64,000 bases of DNA from Aldrovandia affinis (Eukaryota > Chordata > Actinopteri > Notacanthiformes > Halosauridae). Both the position numbers and the translations under genes were made by a program. Under the pieces are notes generated by a model, which was not told the DNA's origin, did no database searches, and saw only the letters and a program-made list of their open reading frames with translations. This document shows, one piece after another, positions 59,016 through 64,000 of this stretch (the stretch's first letter is position 1; each line of letters begins with the position of its first letter). The stretch covers positions 1,557,047 through 1,621,046 of the forward strand of contig JAINUG010000004.1 of NCBI GenBank assembly GCA_029706075.1, read 5' to 3'.

Positions 59016-59945
59016 AGTCTTCATAGCTGCCCTGTAGCTTGGTGTTATGCACGATTACTGCTGAAGTGCTGAGAGTGGCGTTAAAGCACTTACAGCTTAA
59101 TCTCAAGTTGTTCCTCATTAAACCCTCACGCACAATGCCTCCCAATTATTTCCAACAATCCTCCATGCTTTGATCTCGGGCCATCTCGTGCGCTAATGAC
59201 TGGCATTTGTAAAGTCACCTGGGAAACCTCCCCAGGGTGCTGACCTACTATTTTCCTCGGCCCTCTTAGCTTAGTGCTCTTAGGTTTGCCTTGTCTGAGC
59301 AGCGAGTCGGGCCATGAGCTGCGTTTTGGGAGGCTGCACTAAGCGGCCGCCGCACGCTAAGCTGTCTCACAGAGATATGCTCTCTCCACCAGAGTCTGCT
59401 CAGTGCCACCCCCTCCACCCCCTTCTTTTTTCTGGAACCTGGCAGAATCAACCATCAGTAAAGCGTGCCATTGCTGAAGGGATTCCGGAGTGCTGATGTC
59501 AGCTGCCGCCCCCCACCTCACCCCACCCCACCCCACCCCCTGTACAGGAGCGGAGGCTTGTGGCTTTGAGCGGGGAAAGAGCTGCTGTCCTTGGCACTGA
59601 AGGCTGAGATGAATTAAAAAATAAAACACCTGCTCTGTGAACAAACACTGCCTGTGTCCCTTTCAGGATGCTAACTGCTACAGGCAGCTACTGGCATTGT
59701 GCCCGCTCCGGTATGGGAAAAAATCGACTGCATGTCTATTTGAAGACCTGGATCATTTTTATTCTTTGAACTTGTTTTTTTTCTTTATTGCTATGTACTG
59801 TGAAGTGATAAACTCACTCAATAAAAAATGTATGGTTAAAATATGATTTTTTTAACATTTAAAGTTAAATTAAATTGTCAATACACTGTAACCAGAATAA
59901 ATAAAGTCATCTAACATTTATTTGAGGGAACAAGAGTTTTAAAAG
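59016..59945. other. Unassigned interval
   Basis: A C-rich 'ccccaccccacccc' run lies at 59518-59540. No gene is seen. The last 13 bases (59933-59945) are the SINE target duplication. Confidence 0.4.
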
Positions 59946-60310
59946 GGGGCGGCACGGTGGTGCAGTGGATAGCACTGTCGCCTCACAGCAAGAAGGTCTC
60001 GGGTTCGAATCCAGGCCGGGGGCCCTTCTGTGTGGAGTTTGCATGTTCTCCCCGTGTCCGCGTGGGTTTCCTCCGGGTACTCCGGTTTCCTCCCACAGTC
60101 CAAAGACATGCACGTTAGCCTAATTGGAGAGTCTAAATTGCCCGTAGGTATGAGTGTGTGAGTGAATGGTGTATTTAGTGCCCTGCAATGGATTGGCGAC
60201 CTGTCCAGGGTGTATTCCTGCCTCTCGCCCCAATGCATGCTGGGATAGGCTCCAGCCCCCCCGCGACCCTGACCAGGAATAAGCGGCTGAAGATGAGATT
60301 AGATGAGATG
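59946..60310 (+). mobile_element. tRNA-headed fish SINE with GATGA-type tail
   Basis: Same family as 13827-14195 ('ggcacggtggtgcagtggat' head, 'gtttgcatgttctccccgtg' body). The tail 'gatgagattagatgagatg' replaces the ATGG repeats. A perfect 13-bp target duplication 'agagttttaaaag' flanks it (59933-59945 and 60311-60323), so the boundaries are exact and the insertion is fairly young. Confidence 0.95.
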
Positions 60311-60445
60311 AGAGTTTTAAAAGTTAGTTTTTTTCAGTTTTAAGCTGATTTTCCCAGCTGTATTCTCTGCTTCATCCTCTATGGTGCCTTTTCTTCATAC
60401 CTCCCATCCTGTTCTGGACCTGATGAACATATCAGGCATATTGTC

Positions 60446-60473
60446 ACACACACCCACATACACACATACATAC

Positions 60474-60500
<27 letters not shown>
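60446..60500 (+). repeat. CA-rich microsatellite
   Basis: CA/CATA run ending in about eleven CA units. Confidence 0.95.
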
Positions 60501-60504
<4 letters not shown>

Positions 60505-60926
60505 TGCTGAATGTTATTTTGGGTCATGAGTGCGTACTGTAATGTTTTGCTTCACTGCAGAATATTTGAGTGCAGAGCTTGTTTTTCAGTTTTGGTCTGG
60601 GGCTATTTCCATTCACACTTGCAACTTGCTTACAACTCATTTTACAGCGCCGAAAACCAAACAGTGTTGGGCCTGAAAAAAAAGCTCAGATCAAATTTAC
60701 CAGGTGAAAGACTGAGCAGGTGTGTCTCTTGGCTGTTCTCTGGAAATAATAACATAGGTTTGAAATCAAAAGTATTTGATTTCGTTTGACTTGAGGGTCG
60801 TTGACGCGCATGTTTACTTTCAGCCTGGAATGATTCTGAAGGAAAAAGGAAAGTTGAGGAAAACATTTTAGTTGGGCACATGAAGCACAAGCCAATTAAA
60901 TGTCCTTTAAAAGGTTGGTATATGGG

Positions 60927-61296
60927 CCTCCCGCATGGTCTAGTGGTCTCAACGTCCAACGCTGGCCACCGCGAACAGGGTTCGATTCCCCGTCGCGCCA
61001 GAGTCGGCTCTGGCCGGGAGTGCCACCGGGGCGGCAATTGACTGTCCTCCCCAGGGAGGGGGGAGGGAAGCCGACATAGTTAGCTGCGCACAGGAGTGGT
61101 TCTGGGGTGCTGGAATTGCACTCAACAGCACGACGAGTGCTGTCTCGGAGGAGGCAGTACTTCGCTATTGTCACTGCCGGTCACAGGGCTATGGCAGCAA
61201 ACTACGAGGGAGGGGATTGAACTAAGCACAGCGGGAGTATTTGGCTACCAAATTGGGAGAAAAACGGGGTAAAATCGGAAAAATAAATAACTTTTT
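60927..61296 (+). mobile_element. tRNA-derived SINE (family A), sense, best-preserved copy
   Basis: The head is close to a tRNA of the Glu/Gly type: 'cccgcatggtctagtgg' (A box) and 'gggttcgattccccgtcg' (B box), at 60930-61000. Next come the body ('ggggggagggaagccgacat', 'gtctcggaggaggcagtact', 'tattgtcactgccggtcac') and the tail 'accaaattgggagaaaaacg' with a T-rich end. Pol III promoter boxes look intact. It is a retroposon, not a tRNA gene. Confidence 0.85.
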
Positions 61297-62984
61297 TTTT
61301 TTTAAGGTTGGTTTATACATTTTACATACATTTATAAGTACTTGGCAAGTCCAAGGAACCTTTTCTCAAGGTTTTATATTCCCATATAGAATACATCAAC
61401 CCTTGCACCCATATTCAAACTGAGAAACCACTTCTCAGCAACTTCTTTTGTTATCAAGTGTTTTTTGGGGCCGGGGGGGGATTTCTTCCAATACTTGCAC
61501 AACCATGTGAATCAGCAGATCACTGAAGTCAATAACAAAGCATTTTTAATTAATCACCCACAGTCTAAGGACAAAGTGCACCATGATAAGATTGAATCTC
61601 AGATTTGATGTATTTTCGAAGGGGTTAAAGACCGAAGCCGGAGCAGTGACGGAGCTGTAATAAGACCTTTAGCAGCAGCTCATCTCCACAGATGCCTCAT
61701 GGAAAACCTGTTCCATCCAAAGCGTGTTTCATGCTTCAGCAATGGGAGCTTCAGCTATAAAAGGTGGCCCTCTTTTCATCTCTAATTACTGACAGGTATG
61801 AAGCGTAATTAGCTCTGACGCTCTCCTCTCGATGAATATGCCTGACATCTTTGGCCTTTTGTAAAAGTGCACTTGACGTAGATGGTTCAAAAACTGTCAG
61901 GCAGACATAAAAAAATAGACATATTTACCATGGGTTTTCTCGTGTTGTGTAAGCTGAGCTCATTTTTCAATAACTCGGTTCGGAACATAAATCTCCCGTC
62001 TTCGGCGGTCTGTGATCAAATATCAGGGCCATGGGTGCTGGGAGTCTGCGGACTTTAAACATCAATCATTGCTTTTTTGTTGCTTCAAGATCACAAGCGC
62101 CCTGCGTCTATCAGCTGAGTGTTCACAAAGCTTTTCCCAAGGTCAGGGTGAAATATGTGTTTGTACACTCTCAAAACATAAATCGGATTAGCCAGCATTC
62201 TTCGCACTCCTGTTTGTCATTTTTATAAAAATTACAATATTGGCTTTTATTCATATTGAATATAAGGAACCCTTCACAAACCTCAAGGGTCTTTCCCCAG
62301 AACCCTATGGACTTTATGTTTCTATACATCTTTAACTACCTTTAGCTTGTTACATCTTGCTCCAGGAAATCTAACACAAATCCAACACAATCTAACACAA
62401 AGCTTTTTTTTACTCCACCTAAAACTGGTGTTATTACATTACTTACAACACTGATACACTAGATTTATATGCACATTCTGGAAAATACGTATATCAATGA
62501 TGGATCTCCACAGCAGAACGACCATATTCATAATAATTCTCAAATTAATCTTCTTTATATCACTCAATGCAGCGACAATCCTGTACATGAATCAATGGTG
62601 CTGTACATGGTAATATTAAAGGAGAGAGCTATAGGATTGGTCATAACTGTGTATGTATTGTACAGCATAAATCTGGGACATGAACTGTTATATGAAATGT
62701 GTTACAACCAGAAATTGACACATACATCAAGAGACAGTAGAATTATATAGATTTTTCTATCTTCCAGATTTATACATTTGAAAGCACAAAGGGTGGTCAG
62801 CATTACTGGATTTCACTTGTAGACTCATGAATTAGATTTAGCTACGCAGTACTGCTCCTTTGCGTATCACAGAAATGTTTTGCCAGTCACACAAACCATT
62901 CTATTTCACACATTCCTCAGGTTTTTCCTAGAATGCCTTTGTGAACTTGCTATTGAACTCATTATATTCATTTTTACATTTTGT
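61297..62984. promoter_or_regulatory. Candidate conserved noncoding tract
   Basis: 61490-62220 is non-repetitive and rich in homeodomain-like and TCF-like words ('catttttaattaatcaccc', 'tctctaattactgacaggt', 'gaagcgtaattagctctgac'). It contains a short TATA-like 'agctataaaaggtgg' at about 61754 but no exon. A role as enhancer is inference. Confidence 0.35.
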
Positions 62985-63332
62985 TTCAGATTTTTTCTCC
63001 ATTTATCTCTCAATTTAGTGGCCAATTACACTCTATTTCTTTGTATTTACCCTCCCCCACAAACTCACCTCTGCAGGACAAGTCACTTCCCCGAGGCTGG
63101 CAATTAACCACTTCCTCCGAGACGGAACTCGCCTATTATTTTGTCCGCAGGGAAGTCCTTTGCGCTCATCGGCAAGCTTGTGCCGGCTCATCCTCCCCCC
63201 CTCCCCCTGGGGCGGGCAGCCAAACGCCACCCCCGATCAGGGCTCCCAGCCAGGGCCGGCCTGGTTCGAACCGCAACCATGATAGGCAGCTCAAACGAGT
63301 GCGTTAGACTGCTGCTCTATCCGAGGCCCCCA
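62985..63332 (-). mobile_element. tRNA-derived SINE (family A), antisense
   Basis: Reverse complement begins 'cctcggatagagcagcagtc' (A-box region), then 'gcggttcgaaccaggcc' (B box). The body has 'agttccgtctcggaggaagt' and the tail 'ggccactaaattgagagat'. Longer than the copy at 47478. Confidence 0.8.
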
Positions 63333-64000
63333 ACTCACTGTATTCTTAATTAATTCTGGTCTGGACACGAGCGTCTGCTCAGTGATTGAATTGTAATCAT
63401 GGGCCTGATCAACTCCCCAATTAAAGAGCCGATTTTGTTCAAAACGCAAACACAGCCGACCTTTATGCATACATTACCGACCTTTACAGCCTGCGCATTG
63501 CCTCAGAATGGGCTTTTATTGTTTTCATTTAAAGAGCGACTTCCGGGGAAAAATCCCCAGCCCCATATCCATTCAAACAATACTTGCCAAGAAGCCAAAC
63601 GCGATCTCTGTGAGTAATTAATTCTCAAAAACAGGGTGTCGTGTCTTTATAGGATTTGCAACTTGGAACTATATCTATGAGCATATGGCATTGTCTGCGT
63701 GACACTGGTAATAATGTACTTGCTAATAATGTATTGCTGGGTACTAGACAGTCGCGGGTGATAGGGAGTGTGGGGATTTAGAAGAGATCTTTTCACTCTC
63801 AAATAATTGTGCTCATCGTCCAGCTTTATAGGTGGGGTGGTGTTACTATCCTGCTCTTGGGGGCAGTTACTTGGCTGAGCCATAGGGCTGAACAAACCCT
63901 TCGGGCAGGGTAATAATTATGCAAAGAAACCAGAAACGTCACTTTGAGATGTCCCATTTCAGTAGGGTCCTGAGAATGTCCCAAAATCTTTTCACTTTGC
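63333..64000. promoter_or_regulatory. Candidate conserved noncoding tract at window end
   Basis: 63370-63640 is non-repetitive with 'gattgaattgtaatcatggg', 'tccccaattaaagagccg' and 'ctgtgagtaattaattctc'. No exon is seen. A conserved regulatory function is inference. Confidence 0.35.

Overview
This is vertebrate nuclear DNA, almost certainly from a ray-finned (teleost) fish. It carries several Tc1/mariner copies, tRNA-derived SINEs, L2 and CR1/Rex LINE ends, hAT transposons, fish-type MITEs and long CA/GT/GA microsatellites. The LINE and SINE tails carry the GGATA stem-loop known from the eel LINE UnaL2. That fits an early-branching teleost such as an elopomorph, but it does not prove it.

I found no host protein-coding exon, no rRNA and no true tRNA gene. 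Every recognisable coding remnant belongs to a transposable element: transposase, reverse transcriptase, or a zinc-finger hAT protein. The window is therefore a gene-poor intergenic or very large intronic region. Between the repeats lie long stretches of non-repetitive sequence with many TAATTA/CAATTA-type homeodomain-like words (about 2.1-6.5 kb, 11-13.8 kb, 25.9-31.4 kb, 34-36.5 kb, 45.2-49.7 kb, 51-54 kb, 61.3-64 kb). These look like the regulatory landscape of a developmental gene outside the window. That reading is inference.

Layout. 0-0.45 kb: antisense Tc1-like end. 4.2 and 6.7 kb: SINEs. 7.2 kb: nested inverted-repeat MITE. 9.5-10.9 kb: three-level nest (SINE split by a Tc1 deletion derivative that itself carries a SINE). 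13.8-16.8 kb: SINE, then an antisense LINE ending in a perfect 34-bp hairpin. 17.8 kb: Tc1-derived fold-back. 18.4 kb: CA satellite. 19.3-20.6 kb: L2 3' end inside inverted repeats. 21.6-23.95 kb: CR1-type LINE inside a telomere-like GGGTTA array. 24.2-25.8 kb: fold-back MITE, LINE tail, Tc1 copy. 26.9 kb: CA satellite. 31.4-32.2 kb: minisatellites. 32.9-33.6 kb: hAT and Tc1 fragments. 36.5 kb: GT satellite. 38.3-39.4 kb: L2 end continuing directly into a 30-bp minisatellite.

40.0-45.2 kb is an almost uninterrupted TE block: Tc1 deletion derivative, second Tc1 family, a hAT with an exact 8-bp TSD and internal palindromes, a solo LTR, and a large fold-back element. After that come 45.8 kb (about 106 GA dinucleotides), 47.3-47.7 kb (SINEs), 49.7-51.0 kb (two MITEs and a 49-bp minisatellite), 54.4-56.7 kb (29-bp minisatellite and an intron-containing hAT pseudogene), 57.3 kb (minisatellite) and 59.9-63.3 kb (three SINEs).

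No cellular pathway is encoded here. The points of interest are the structure and history of the mobile elements, a duplicated noncoding block at 45.4 and 48.6 kb, and the candidate conserved regulatory stretches. Boundaries and family names come from reading the sequence and from general family knowledge; no alignment was run.
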